This document shows positions 19,538 to 30,243 of a stretch of DNA of 64,000 bases, in pieces. Every line of letters starts with the position of its first letter. The first letter of the stretch is position 1. The DNA lies in contig NZ_AP022576.1 in NCBI RefSeq assembly GCF_010730355.1, positions 2,294,001 through 2,358,000 of the forward strand, in the 5' to 3' direction. Below the pieces are notes generated by a model. That model saw only the letters and a program-made list of their open reading frames with translations, searched no databases and had not been told where the DNA came from. A program made the position numbers and the translations under genes. The DNA comes from Mycobacterium florentinum (GTDB lineage Bacteria > Actinomycetota > Actinomycetes > Mycobacteriales > Mycobacteriaceae).

Positions 19538-20224
19538 TCACGGAGGTCCGGCCTTGTAACCCACTCCTCGAACGGTCAACACCACAGTCGGGTTTTCCGG
19601 GTCTTTCTCGACCTTGGCCCGCAGACGCTGGACGTGCACATTCACCAAACGAGTGTCCGCTGGGTGACGGTATCCCCACACCTGTTCGAGCAGTACATCA
19701 CGAGTAAACACCTGGCGCGGTTTGCGTGCCAGCGCTACCAGCAGGTCGAACTCCAGCGGGGTCAGCGAGATCTGCTCACCGTTGCGGGTGACCTTGTGTG
19801 CCGGCACATCGATCTCGACATCGGCGATCGAGAGCATCTCGGCCGGCTCGTCGTCGTTGCGCCGCAGCCGCGCTCGCACCCGGGCGACCAGCTCCTTGGG
19901 CTTGAACGGCTTCATGATGTAGTCGTCTGCACCCGACTCCAGGCCCAGCACCACATCCACGGTGTCGGTCTTGGCAGTCAGCATCACAATCGGAACGCCC
20001 GAATCGGAGCGCAACACCCGGCACACGTCGATGCCGTTCATGCCCGGCAACATCAGGTCAAGCAGCACCAGGTCGGGCCGCAGCTCGCGCACCGCGGTCA
20101 GAGCCTGCGTGCCATCACCGATGACCGCAGTGTCGAAGCCCTCCCCACGAAGAACGATGGTCAGCATCTCCGCGAGCGAAGCGTCGTCGTCGACGACCAA
20201 AATCCTTTGCCTCATGGAGTCCAT
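19538..20224 (-). CDS. mtrA: response regulator MtrA
   Basis: This essential OmpR/PhoB-type regulator of dnaA, ripA, fbpB and other cell-cycle genes has 228 aa. The receiver domain shows the DDD acidic pocket, phospho-Asp in LVLLDLMLPGMNGID, and Lys in YIMKPFKPKEL. The winged HTH (ISLTPLEFDLLVALARKPRQ; VNVHVQRLRAKVEKDPENPT) is virtually identical to the family. The start is the ATG at 20222-20224 (MDSMRQRIL); the frame is open further upstream but that part is not conserved. It is first in mtrA-mtrB-lpqB. Confidence 0.97.
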   Translation of the reverse strand: MDSMRQRILVVDDDASLAEMLTIVLRGEGFDTAVIGDGTQALTAVRELRPDLVLLDLMLPGMNGIDVCRVLRSDSGVPIVMLTAKTDTVDVVLGLESGADDYIMKPFKPKELVARVRARLRRNDDEPAEMLSIADVEIDVPAHKVTRNGEQISLTPLEFDLLVALARKPRQVFTRDVLLEQVWGYRHPADTRLVNVHVQRLRAKVEKDPENPTVVLTVRGVGYKAGPP

Positions 20225-20326
20225 GGTGTCACCAGATCGGGACAAAACTCGGGCGCCACACGGGCGTTTCTTCTTGGATAAGGGCAAATCGTGACAAATT
20301 TGTGCTATTCGCGGCCTATTCGGTGC

Positions 20327-20959
20327 CTATCCCAAGATCAAATCGGCCGCGAGGCTCCCCGGATCGACGTCAGCGTCGACCACCAGCCACCGCCCTCCCC
20401 AGCCCGCATCGGCTAGTCCGGCGTACACCGCGCGGGTGCGCTGCTGTAGCCCGTCGTCGCGTTCGTAGCTGTCGCGTGGACGGGTGGGATCGGATTCCGC
20501 GCGGCTGCGGGCCCGCTGCCCGGCGAGCTCGGCGGACACCCCGAGCAGCACCTGACAATCCGGCGCGGGCAGCCCGAGCCGCCCGAATTCCAGCTCGTAC
20601 ACCCAGGCGGCCGCGTCCCCCGCCGCGTCCTGGTGCAGGCGCGCGGCGCTGTAGGCGGCGTTGGAGGCGACGTAGCGATCGAGAATCAGCACGTCATGGT
20701 CGCGCCTGCGGGCGGCGATGTCCTCGACCGCACCGGCGCGGTCGAGCGCGAAGAGCATCGCCATCGCATACACCGACGACGCGAGGTCCCCGTGCTGGCC
20801 GTGCAGCGCCTCCGCCGCGATGTCGGCGGTCACCGATTGCCCGTAACGCGGGAAGGCCATCGTCGCCACCGACTTGCCGGCAGCCTCGAACGCGGCTTTC
20901 AGCCCTTCGGTCAGCGTCCGCTTGCCGGAGCCGTCGACGCCCTCGATCGCGATCAGCAC
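20327..20959 (-). CDS. tmk: thymidylate kinase
   Basis: Phosphorylates dTMP to dTDP. The P-loop is GVDGSGKRT (residues 7-15), the DRX motif is LILDRYVASN, and the lid region is near RSRAESDPTRPRDSYE. The 210 aa length is near the family norm. The start is GTG 20957-20959. It lies between sahH and mtrA on the same strand as in M. tuberculosis (Rv3247c), with 102 bases to mtrA. Confidence 0.95.
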   Translation of the reverse strand: MLIAIEGVDGSGKRTLTEGLKAAFEAAGKSVATMAFPRYGQSVTADIAAEALHGQHGDLASSVYAMAMLFALDRAGAVEDIAARRRDHDVLILDRYVASNAAYSAARLHQDAAGDAAAWVYELEFGRLGLPAPDCQVLLGVSAELAGQRARSRAESDPTRPRDSYERDDGLQQRTRAVYAGLADAGWGGRWLVVDADVDPGSLAADLILG

Positions 20960-20989
20960 GGCGCCGAGCCTATCCGGCGCCTCGAGCGA

Positions 20990-22447
<1,458 letters not shown>

Positions 22448-22564
22448 GGCGTGTCTGTTCCTTACTGCGGCTCAGGGAGATCAAGGTTATGAGCGGACTA
22501 CGTGGCTTTAGTTAGCTTGGGTACGCTCTTGCGCCACTGTAGTCGGCGCTGAATGTCCGCCAGG

Positions 22565-23251
22565 TCAGGGGATGTTGATGACGCCGTGGCGCTCGGCAAA
22601 AGGAGTCATCAGACGGGCAAGATCGCGTGCGACATCTCCCCCGCGAGCGGGAGGTGCCCCCAGGTCGGCCTCCGGCGGCATCGACACATAGCTCAACGCG
22701 AGCCGCACGATGGCGCGTGCCAGCACGCCGGCGTCCTCGTCGCTGGTGGCTACCCAGCTGTGGGTGAATGCCGAGCTCAGCCGGTCCGACGCCCGGGTGA
22801 TGATGGGCCCGCTGTCGGTGGTGATGATCTGCAGCAGGTCCGGCTTGGCGACACCGGTCAACAGCGAGATCACCAGCGGGTCGGCCGCCGAGTCGGCGAA
22901 GAAGGACCGAAACCCCTGCAGGAAAGCCTCGTAGATGTGGCCGACATTGGCCTCGATCGCGGCGTGGACGGCGTCGACCAGGCGATCGGCAAGGCGCAGG
23001 GCGTACCCCTGCGCCAGCCCCTGGCGTGAGCCGAACTCGTTGTAGATCGTCTGCCGGCTGATGCCGGCGGCCCGGGCCACGTCGGAAAGCGTGATCGCCG
23101 ACCAGTCCCGGGTCAGCAGCAGGTCGCGCATCGCGTCCAGCACCGAGTCGCGCAGCAGATTCCGCGACGCCTCTGCGTAAGGAATCCGCTTCACAGGCGC
23201 GACAATAGCTCCTATCACTGCGCCGCTCCCCCTCATCACTTCGTTCTGCAT
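22565..23251 (-). CDS. TetR-family regulator of the alkane hydroxylase operon
   Basis: The N-terminal HTH is ITLSDVARAAGISRQTIYNE and the rest is a helical ligand-binding domain. It is the last gene in alkB-rubA-rubB-tetR, matching Rv3249c; its counterpart in M. smegmatis is known as AlkX and represses the operon, releasing on fatty acids or alkanes. A TGTCTAGACA palindrome over the alkB promoter is the likely operator. The start is uncertain: the ATG at 23251 gives 228 aa, but a GTG at 23216-23218 has the better ribosome-binding site (AGGGGGAG). Confidence 0.85.
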   Translation of the reverse strand: MQNEVMRGSGAVIGAIVAPVKRIPYAEASRNLLRDSVLDAMRDLLLTRDWSAITLSDVARAAGISRQTIYNEFGSRQGLAQGYALRLADRLVDAVHAAIEANVGHIYEAFLQGFRSFFADSAADPLVISLLTGVAKPDLLQIITTDSGPIITRASDRLSSAFTHSWVATSDEDAGVLARAIVRLALSYVSMPPEADLGAPPARGGDVARDLARLMTPFAERHGVINIP

Positions 23252-23263
23252 CGTGGCGGGCGG

Positions 23264-23446
23264 CTACGGACGCGCGACCTCCACCATCTCGAAGTCGGAC
23301 TTTGCCGCGCCGCAGTCCGGGCAGCTCCAGTCGTCGGGAATCTCGTCCCACCGGGTGCCGGGGGCGATGCCATCCTCGGGCCAGCCCTTGGCCTCGTCGT
23401 ACTCGAATCCGCACTGCACGCAGATGAAAAGCTTGTAGTCGGTCAT
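23264..23446 (-). CDS. rubB: rubredoxin RubB
   Basis: A 60-aa iron-sulfur electron carrier with the two CxxC knuckles [10 protein letters not shown] and [11 protein letters not shown] that bind one Fe with four Cys. It passes electrons to AlkB and is of the AlkG2 type, with the acidic loop [18 protein letters not shown]. The ATG overlaps the rubA stop (ATGA), so the two are co-translated. Confidence 0.95.
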   Translation of the reverse strand: MTDYKLFICVQCGFEYDEAKGWPEDGIAPGTRWDEIPDDWSCPDCGAAKSDFEMVEVARP

Positions 23447-23616
23447 CGGGGCACTCCTATCGGTTCGAAGTCGACTTTCTCCAGCACGGCGCAGTCAGGG
23501 CAGCCCCAGTTGTCGGGGATGTCACTGAACGGCGTGCCCGCGGGAAAGCCCTCCCGCGGAGCGCCTTTCGCTTCGTCGTAGGTGTAGTCGCAGCCGGGGC
23601 AGCGGTAGGCGGTCAT
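23443..23616 (-). CDS. rubA: rubredoxin RubA
   Basis: A 57-aa rubredoxin with [10 protein letters not shown] and [12 protein letters not shown] knuckles. In many alkane operons AlkG1-type rubredoxins, often with an altered second knuckle spacing, cannot replace the AlkG2 type; the insertion LEKVD here fits that class. ATGA overlaps occur at both ends (with alkB and rubB), so the three proteins are made in balance. Confidence 0.93.
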   Translation of the reverse strand: MTAYRCPGCDYTYDEAKGAPREGFPAGTPFSDIPDNWGCPDCAVLEKVDFEPIGVPR

Positions 23617-24860
23617 GCCGCAGCCTTTTCGGTGGTCCCGTACTTGGCCAGCACCTTGTCGCGCATCCGCGGGTGGACGTTGACCTTGGTGATGTCGCCG
23701 TCGTAGTGCGCCAGCACCCGGTGGTCCATCACCTTGCGCCACACCGGCGGCAGGTAGGTCAGCGCGATCATCGACGCGTACCCACTGGGTAGGTTGGGCG
23801 CGCCCGCCATGCTGCGCAGCGTCTGATAGCGCCGGGTGGGGTTGGCGTGGTGATCGCTGTGCCGCTGCAGGTGGTAGAGGAACAGGTTGGTGACGATGTG
23901 GTCGGAGTTCCAGCTGTGCACCGGGGCGCAGCGCTCGTAACGGCCGTTGGCATTCGTCTGCCGCAGCAGGCCGTAGTGCTCGAGGTAGTTGACGGTTTCC
24001 AGCAGCGAGAAGCCGAAGACCGCCTGGATGACGATGAACGGAATCACGCCGACGCCGAACACCGCGATCAGCGCGCCGAACAGCACCACCGACATGGCCC
24101 AGGCGTTGAGCACGTCGTTGCCCAGGTAGGTCTTCGGGTTCCACGGGCTCTTGCCGAGCCGGCGGATCCGCTGCGCCTCGAGATGAACCGATGAGCGCAG
24201 GCTACCGAACACGCTGCGGGGCAGGAACTCCCAGAACGTCTCGCCGAAGCGGGCCGACGCCGGGTCCTCGGGTGTGGAGACGCGCACGTGGTGGCCGCGG
24301 TTGTGCTCGATGTAGAAGTGGCCGTAGGCGGTCTGGGCCAGCGTGATCTTGGACAGCCAGCGCTCCAGCGAGTCCTTCTTGTGCCCCATCTCGTGCGCGG
24401 TGTTGATGCCGACGCCACCGAGCACGCCGACCGAGAGCGCGACGCCGATCTTGCCGACCCAGCCCAGGCCGCCGTCAAAGCCCAGCCATCCCAGGTCCGA
24501 GGCGGTGAACAGGTAGGCGCCCATCACCACGCTGAGGTACTGGAACGGGATGTAGATGTAGGTGCAGTAGCGGTAGTACTTGTCGTTCTCCAGCCGCTCC
24601 ATCACCTCGTCGGGAGGATTCTGCCCGTCGGGCCCGAATCGCAGGTCCAGGATCGGCAGCAGGACGTAGAGCAGGATCGGCCCGATCCACAGCGGCGCCT
24701 GGGCGGCGCCATGCCAGCCGTACTGGTTCAGCCCCCACACGATCGGCAGCATCACGAACAACGCCGTCGGCGGAATCAGGCCCATCAGCCACAGGTGGCG
24801 CTTCTTGTCGCGCCACTCGGTTGCACCGAGCTCGTCGGCCACCTGGATCTGTGTGGTCAT
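23613..24860 (-). CDS. alkB: membrane alkane 1-monooxygenase AlkB
   Basis: Hydroxylates medium- to long-chain n-alkanes to 1-alkanols, with electrons from rubredoxin. The non-haem di-iron histidine motifs are HEMGHKKD, EHNRGHHVRV and LQRHSDHHANPTRRY, plus the AlkB signature NYLEHYG; all are intact. About six membrane spans. The start is the ATG at 24858-24860, behind a perfect AAGGAGG, giving 415 aa; an in-frame ATG at 24884 lacks such a site. First gene of the alkB-rubA-rubB-tetR operon. Confidence 0.96.
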   Translation of the reverse strand: MTTQIQVADELGATEWRDKKRHLWLMGLIPPTALFVMLPIVWGLNQYGWHGAAQAPLWIGPILLYVLLPILDLRFGPDGQNPPDEVMERLENDKYYRYCTYIYIPFQYLSVVMGAYLFTASDLGWLGFDGGLGWVGKIGVALSVGVLGGVGINTAHEMGHKKDSLERWLSKITLAQTAYGHFYIEHNRGHHVRVSTPEDPASARFGETFWEFLPRSVFGSLRSSVHLEAQRIRRLGKSPWNPKTYLGNDVLNAWAMSVVLFGALIAVFGVGVIPFIVIQAVFGFSLLETVNYLEHYGLLRQTNANGRYERCAPVHSWNSDHIVTNLFLYHLQRHSDHHANPTRRYQTLRSMAGAPNLPSGYASMIALTYLPPVWRKVMDHRVLAHYDGDITKVNVHPRMRDKVLAKYGTTEKAAA

Positions 24861-24900
24861 ATGCCAAACCTCCTTGTGAGTCACACCACGTCGCGATTGG

Positions 24901-24933
24901 ACAATACCGCTACTTGCGTCCTCTGTCTAGACA
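24901..24933 (-). promoter_or_regulatory. alkB promoter with palindromic operator
   Basis: On the minus strand TAGACA (24929-24924) and TATTGT (24906-24901) are spaced by 17 bases, a good sigma-A-type promoter. A perfect 10-base palindrome TGTCTAGACA (24924-24933) covers the -35, which is where a TetR repressor would act. The leader then runs about 35 bases to the alkB ribosome-binding site. Confidence 0.55.
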
Positions 24934-24960
24934 AAAGATGCTGTTTTGTAAAGCCGATGG

Positions 24961-26436
24961 TTACGTCGTCTGCTCGGCCTGCCGGCGCCCCTGCACCGAG
25001 TGGCGGTATCCGTAGCCGAGATAAATCGCGGTTCCCAGCACCAGCCACACACCGAACCGGACCCAGGTCAGCGCCGTGAGGTTCACCATCAGCCAGACGC
25101 ACGCGCAGATCGAGGCAATCGGCAGCAAGGGCACCCACGGCGCCCGGAACCCGCGCTCCAGGTCCGGGCGGGTGCGACGCAGCACGATGACCCCCGCGGA
25201 TACCAGGACGAACGCGAACAACGTTCCGACGTTGACCATCTCCTCGAGCTTGCTGATCGGAAACACCGACGCCGTCGCGGCGATCACCAGCGCGACCAGC
25301 ACGGTGATCCGGACCGGCGTGCCGCGTGAGCTGGTCTTGGCCAACGACCGCGGCAACAAGCCGTCGCGCGCCATCGCGAACAGCACTCGGCACCCCCCGA
25401 GCACCAGCACCATCACCACGGTGGTCAACCCGGCCAGCGCCCCGATGGCGATGATCTCGCTCGCCCAGTTGATCCCGTTCGCGGTGAACGCGGTGGCCAG
25501 GTTGGCCGGCTTGCCGCCGGGCATGGTCTTGAGCTGGGTGTAGGACACCATGCCCGACAACACGACGGAGACCGCGATGTAGAGGACGGTGACCACCGCC
25601 AGCGACGTCAGGATCCCCCGCGGCACGTCACGTTGTGGGAGTTTGGTCTCCTCGGCCATCGTCGCGACGATGTCGAATCCGATGAACGCGAAGAACACGA
25701 TCGACGCGCCGGCCAGCACGCCGTACCAGCCGTAGTGGCTGCTGTGCGCCCCGGTCAGCAGTGACAGCACCGACTGGTTGATGCCGCTGGCCTCGTGCCC
25801 GGCTTCCGGCTTGGGGATGAACGGCGAGTAGTTGGATCCCTTGATGTAGAAGACGCCGACCACCACGACGAAGATGACCACCGACACCTTGATGGCGGTG
25901 ATCACCGCGGAAATCCGCGACGACACTTTGGTGCCCACGGCGACCATCGTCGCCACCAGAAAGACGATCAGCAGCGCGCCCCAGTCGAGGTCGATCGAGC
26001 CCAAATGCACTGTGCCTCCGGCGAATCCGAATACCGTACCCAGATAGCTGGACCAGCCTTTCGACACCACGGCGGCACCGATCGCCAATTCCAGCAACAG
26101 ATTCCAGCCGATGATCCAGGCCAGGAACTCACCGAAGGTCGCATAGGAGAAGGTGTACGCGCTGCCGGCGACGGGCAGTGTCGAGGCGAATTCGGCGTAG
26201 CACAACGCTGCCAGCGCGCAGGTGACCGCGGCGATCACGAACGATATCCAGATCGCCGGGCCGGTGATATCGCCGGCAGTCGATGCGGTGACCGTGAAGA
26301 TGCCGGCGCCGATCACCACGGCCACGCCGAACACCGTCAGGTCCCACCAGGTGAGGTCCTTGCGCAACCGGGTGTCGGGCTCGTCGGTGTCGGCGATGGA
26401 CTGTTCGACCGACTTGGTGCGCCATCGGTTGGCCAT
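24961..26436 (-). CDS. APC-superfamily amino-acid permease (cationic type)
   Basis: 491 aa with about 13 membrane spans. The first-helix APC motif is VFGVAVVIGAGIFTVTASTA, and the cytoplasmic loop is FIGFDIVATMAEETKLPQRD, typical of cationic amino acid/CAT-like transporters. It corresponds to Rv3253c. I start at ATG 26434-26436 (MANRWRTKSVEQS) with AAAGGGCGG upstream; the longer frame to 26874 runs back through the divergent neighbour and is not coding. Only 66 bases separate it from the divergent FAD protein gene. The substrate is inferred from family only. Confidence 0.92.
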   Translation of the reverse strand: MANRWRTKSVEQSIADTDEPDTRLRKDLTWWDLTVFGVAVVIGAGIFTVTASTAGDITGPAIWISFVIAAVTCALAALCYAEFASTLPVAGSAYTFSYATFGEFLAWIIGWNLLLELAIGAAVVSKGWSSYLGTVFGFAGGTVHLGSIDLDWGALLIVFLVATMVAVGTKVSSRISAVITAIKVSVVIFVVVVGVFYIKGSNYSPFIPKPEAGHEASGINQSVLSLLTGAHSSHYGWYGVLAGASIVFFAFIGFDIVATMAEETKLPQRDVPRGILTSLAVVTVLYIAVSVVLSGMVSYTQLKTMPGGKPANLATAFTANGINWASEIIAIGALAGLTTVVMVLVLGGCRVLFAMARDGLLPRSLAKTSSRGTPVRITVLVALVIAATASVFPISKLEEMVNVGTLFAFVLVSAGVIVLRRTRPDLERGFRAPWVPLLPIASICACVWLMVNLTALTWVRFGVWLVLGTAIYLGYGYRHSVQGRRQAEQTT

Positions 26437-26502
26437 CTGCCGCCCTTTCACATGAGCCGTCGGAAAGTCGTTGGACCGCACAGTACTGGGTACCCCCTTG
26501 AG

Positions 26503-27915
26503 ATGCCGGACGGCGCAGACAACATCCAAACTCACGCGGTAGTGATCGGCGCCAGCATCGCGGGACTGTGCGCCGCACGGGTGCTCTCGGATTGGTATTC
26601 CCAGGTCAGCGTCTATGAGCGCGACGAGCTGCCGAGCACCCCGGCAAATCGCGCGACGATTCCTCAAGACCGGCATCTGCATTTGCTGATGGCACGCGGG
26701 GCCACCGAGTTCGAGGCGTTGTTCCCGGGGCTGCTCAAGGACATGGTGGCCGCCGGCGTGCCGATGCTGGAAAACCGGCCGGACTGCATCCACCTGGGTG
26801 CAGCGGGCCATGTCCTCGGGACGGGCCGCACGCTGCGGGACGAGTTCACCGCGTACGTGCCCAGCCGGCCGCATCTGGAGTGGCAGTTACGCAGCCGCGT
26901 CCGCGACATCGACAACGTCGCGATCCTGCGGCGATCGGTCGCCGAACCGCGGTTCGACCCGGCGCGCCAGCGGGTGACCGGGGTGCTGCTGGATCCCGTC
27001 GACGGCGGCGAGCCGGAATTCGTTCGCGCCGACCTCGTCGTCGACGCGGCGGGTCGGGGAACTCGGCTACCGGTCTGGTTGACGCAGTGGGGATACCGGC
27101 GCCCCACCGAGCAGACCCTGGAGATCGGCATCAACTACGCCAGCCACCAGTTCCGCATCCCGGAGGGATCGATCGCGGAGAAGGTGGTGGTAGCCGGCGC
27201 CTCCCACGACCAGTCGCTGGGGATGGGCATGCTGTGCTACGAGGACGGCACCTGGGTGCTGACCACCTTCGGCGTCGCCGGAGCGAAGCCGCCGACGACG
27301 TTCCCGGAAATGCTGACGCTGGCCATCGAGTTGCTCCCGCCACATTTCACCGAGGCGCTGACCCTGGCCAAACCCGTTGGTGCGCCGGCATTTCACGCCT
27401 TCCCGGCCAGTAAATGGCGCCGCTACGACAAGCTGAATCGCTTCCCGGCCGGCATCATCCCGTTCGGTGACGCCGTGGTCAGCTTCAATCCCACCTTCGG
27501 ACAGGGCATGACGATGACGTCACTGCAGGCCGGTCATCTGCGGCGGGCGTTGCGATCCGCGGATGGCGACCTGGCCGGCGAGCTCAGTCGGGCGACCGCC
27601 AAGACCACGTATCCGGTGTGGACGATGAACGCCATCGGCGACGTCGCCTTTCACCACGCCGGCGCCGGCGGGGCGATCCCCTGGTGGTGGCGGCCGTCGG
27701 GAGCGCTGTTCGATCAATTCCTCGGGGCCGCCGAAACCGAACCTGTTCTCGCCGAATGGTTTTTGCGCCGGTTCTCGCTGCTCGACAGCCTCTATATGGT
27801 TCCGCCGCCGCGGATCATCGGGCGGGCCATGGCGCACAATCTGCGGCTGTGGCTGCGCGAGCGCCGCGGGTCGCGACGGGCCGCAGCGGCGCTCACAAAC
27901 CTACGGTCGCCCTGA
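26503..27915 (+). CDS. FAD-dependent monooxygenase-like protein
   Basis: 470 aa, cytosolic. The FAD-binding start is AVVIGASIAGLCAARVLSDW, and the second FAD motif is IIPFGDAVVSFNPTFGQGMT (GD motif of group A flavin monooxygenases). LVVDAAGRGTRLPVW is the DG-type motif. It matches Rv3254. The substrate is unknown. Start ATG 26503 (MPDGADNIQTH), divergent from the permease; the frame upstream is open but overlaps the permease gene. The 3' end overlaps the convergent manA gene by 23 bases. Confidence 0.9.
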   Translation: MPDGADNIQTHAVVIGASIAGLCAARVLSDWYSQVSVYERDELPSTPANRATIPQDRHLHLLMARGATEFEALFPGLLKDMVAAGVPMLENRPDCIHLGAAGHVLGTGRTLRDEFTAYVPSRPHLEWQLRSRVRDIDNVAILRRSVAEPRFDPARQRVTGVLLDPVDGGEPEFVRADLVVDAAGRGTRLPVWLTQWGYRRPTEQTLEIGINYASHQFRIPEGSIAEKVVVAGASHDQSLGMGMLCYEDGTWVLTTFGVAGAKPPTTFPEMLTLAIELLPPHFTEALTLAKPVGAPAFHAFPASKWRRYDKLNRFPAGIIPFGDAVVSFNPTFGQGMTMTSLQAGHLRRALRSADGDLAGELSRATAKTTYPVWTMNAIGDVAFHHAGAGGAIPWWWRPSGALFDQFLGAAETEPVLAEWFLRRFSLLDSLYMVPPPRIIGRAMAHNLRLWLRERRGSRRAAAALTNLRSP

Positions 27916-29119
27916 ACAACTTGGCGGGCTGGTGGGCGACCAGTCCGACCGGGCCGTCGTCGGCCGCGACCCAGGCGGCCATGCCGCGCTCCAGCGTGAG
28001 CGACGCAGACTTGCCGTGCACCACCGCGGAACCCTCGGCGCACAACAAGATCTGGGGGCCGTCATAGCTGGGCGACGCGTCGACCTCGTGGCCCAGATGC
28101 TCACCCTCGAGGGTCAGCAGCGCGACCGCGAACTCGTCGGCCGGCGTGTCGTAGCTCAGCCCCAGCCCCTCGCGATGCACGTGTGGCCGCAGCTGCGCCT
28201 CGGCGGTCGGCGCGAAGTCCAGCACCCGCAACAACTCGGGCACGTCGACGTGCTTGGGGGTCAGCCCACCGCGTAACACGTTGTCGGAGTTGGCCATAAC
28301 CTCGATCGCGAAGCCACGCAGATAGGTGTGCAGGTTGCCGGCCGGAATGAAGAGCGCCTCGCCGGCGGCCAGGCTGATCCGGTTGAGCAACAACGACGCC
28401 AGCACCCCGGCGTCCCCGGGGTAGCGTTCGCCGAGTTCCAGCACCGTCCTGGCTTCGGCCGCGAATTCCGTTGCGCCGGAACTGACGTACTGGATGGTAC
28501 CGTCGATCACCGCCGACACCAACACATCGACGTCGGGCTGCGGCGCGGTGATCCAGGTGGTGAACAGCGCCCGCAGACCGTCGGCGTCGGACTGGTCGTT
28601 CAGCAGTTCGATGTAGGGGTCGAGGTCGGTGACGGCCAAGGCCCGCAGCAGCTCGATGGTTCGGGAGGCCTGACGAAAACCGGCCAGCGCCTCGAATGAG
28701 TGCAGCGCCACCAGCAATTCGGGCTTGTGCGATGTGTCGCGGTAATTGCGGACCGGCGAGGCCACCGGAATGCCCAACTTTTCCTCGCGCAGGTAGCCCT
28801 CGACGGCCTGTTCGGCACTCGGATGCGCCTGCAGCGACAGCGGTTCGTCGGCGGCGAGCACCTTGACCAGGAACGGCAGCACGTCACCGAACCGGTCGCG
28901 CGACGCGGAGCCGAGCTGTCCCTCCGGATCGGCGGTCACCGCCTCCAGCAACGAGAGTTCGCCCTGCTCGGTTTCCAGGAAGGCCGGGTCCCCCGGATGC
29001 GCGCCGAACCAGAGCTCGGCCTCGGGGTGAGCCGCGGGCACGGGACGCCCGGTGAATTCGGCGATGGCCGTACGCGACCCCCACGCGTACGTCCGCACAG
29101 CACCGCGAAGCAGTTCCAC
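27893..29119 (-). CDS. manA: mannose-6-phosphate isomerase
   Basis: Interconverts fructose-6-P and mannose-6-P, the entry to mannose metabolism. Type I PMI features: the zinc site parts VLAADEPLSLQAHPSAEQA and KPELLVAL, and IPAGNLHTYLRGFAIEVM near residue 275. 408 aa, near the M. tuberculosis length. Start is GTG 29117-29119 (MELLRGAVRTYAWGS). It is last in the operon DUF3499 gene-pmmA-tobH-manA, supplying GDP-mannose for PIM/LAM. Confidence 0.95.
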   Translation of the reverse strand: MELLRGAVRTYAWGSRTAIAEFTGRPVPAAHPEAELWFGAHPGDPAFLETEQGELSLLEAVTADPEGQLGSASRDRFGDVLPFLVKVLAADEPLSLQAHPSAEQAVEGYLREEKLGIPVASPVRNYRDTSHKPELLVALHSFEALAGFRQASRTIELLRALAVTDLDPYIELLNDQSDADGLRALFTTWITAPQPDVDVLVSAVIDGTIQYVSSGATEFAAEARTVLELGERYPGDAGVLASLLLNRISLAAGEALFIPAGNLHTYLRGFAIEVMANSDNVLRGGLTPKHVDVPELLRVLDFAPTAEAQLRPHVHREGLGLSYDTPADEFAVALLTLEGEHLGHEVDASPSYDGPQILLCAEGSAVVHGKSASLTLERGMAAWVAADDGPVGLVAHQPAKLFRATVGL

Positions 29120-29127
29120 TTGTCTAT

Positions 29128-30243
29128 CTATCCCCGCACCAGTCTCAAGTAAACGGCGGCCATCTCCAGCCGAACGGCCAATACTGCCAGTTGCTGCTCG
29201 GCACGCCCGGCACCGGCCGGCTCACGCGGGGGTCCGGCCACGCCGTCCTCGCTGTCCGACACCTCGGGCACGTCCTGGGCCGCGATCAGGTGGACGTCGT
29301 CGAGGCCGGCGACCCGCGCGGCCGCCACCGTCCGATCCCCGGACAGGGTCAGCGCCAGCACCCGCATCCGCTGCGGCAACGGTCCGTCGATCTCCTCGTC
29401 GTGAAACAGCGCGTCCACCGACGACGCCGCTTGGCCCAATCCGGAGCCGAAGTCCGGCTCGCGCAGCGCCACCACCGCATCGGCCAGCCCGGCCGCCGCG
29501 ACCACGTGGTGCGCGATCCGCAGCAGAACCGAACTGCCGTGCCGGGCCAGCGCCAGCGTCGCCGCGTCGTCACCGGCCAGCGCGACCCGGTGCTCGGACA
29601 GCCGGGCGGCAATGGCCTTGGCCGGGTTGGTGAATAGCTCGCGGCCCGCGCTGTTGCGCAGCGCCTCGGCATCCAGCTCGTCGGCGAGTGCGGGCACGTC
29701 GATGTCCAGGCGCGGGTCCACCGCTTGCAGCGTGGCCAGGCCGGCGGCCAGATACCGGCACAAGCCGAACTCGTCGGGCAGCCACAGCCGCGGCGCCAGC
29801 ACCGCGGCGCGGCCGGCCGTGGCGTCGCGCAGCGGACCTTCGTACGAGGCGACCACGACCACCCGCGCACCGCGGCGCACCCCGGTCGCGGCGGCACCGA
29901 CGAGGGCCGGATCGCCCGGGTCGTCGCCCGCGACGACCAGCACATCGAGCGGCCCCACCCACGGCGGGGCCTCGCTGAGGATCGCGATCGGCGCCGACGC
30001 CGCGCCGCCCTGCGTCGCGGCCAGCATCGTCCCCGCCGTCTCGGCGGTTCCCCGCCCGGCCACCCAGATCACGCTGCGCGGGCGGTCGCCGGTGCGCAGC
30101 GAGTCCAGCTCACCTTCGTCGACCGCCGCGGCGATCGCGCGCACCTGCGCACCGGACGACGAGGCGGACCGCAACATGCCCTGCCGGTCGGCGGAGATCA
30201 GGCCGTCGGTGTCTTCGAGGTCGATCGCCCGGGTGGCGTTCAC
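29128..30243 (-). CDS. TobH/SIS-type phosphosugar isomerase-like protein
   Basis: 371 aa, conserved between pmmA and manA (Rv3256c). The middle part shows a phosphosugar-binding, SIS-like pattern (LDVLVVAGDDPGDPALVGAA; GARVVVVASYEGPL), and the family is annotated as a TobH or bifunctional glucose/mannose-6-P isomerase-like protein. Activity is unproven. The GTG at 30241-30243 overlaps the pmmA TGA (GTGA); the open frame further upstream lies inside pmmA and is not used. Its place argues for a role in mannose-6-P handling. Confidence 0.82.
   Translation of the reverse strand: MNATRAIDLEDTDGLISADRQGMLRSASSSGAQVRAIAAAVDEGELDSLRTGDRPRSVIWVAGRGTAETAGTMLAATQGGAASAPIAILSEAPPWVGPLDVLVVAGDDPGDPALVGAAATGVRRGARVVVVASYEGPLRDATAGRAAVLAPRLWLPDEFGLCRYLAAGLATLQAVDPRLDIDVPALADELDAEALRNSAGRELFTNPAKAIAARLSEHRVALAGDDAATLALARHGSSVLLRIAHHVVAAAGLADAVVALREPDFGSGLGQAASSVDALFHDEEIDGPLPQRMRVLALTLSGDRTVAAARVAGLDDVHLIAAQDVPEVSDSEDGVAGPPREPAGAGRAEQQLAVLAVRLEMAAVYLRLVRG

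Noticed and set aside
22448..22564. Possible SAH-type riboswitch before sahH
   Set aside because: The gap is only ~115 bases and shows no conserved pseudoknot-like pattern; mycobacterial sahH is not known to use one.
26437..26874. N-terminal extension of the amino-acid permease
   Set aside because: It would overlap the divergent FAD protein gene and lacks transporter features; the ATG at 26436 has a ribosome-binding site and the family start.
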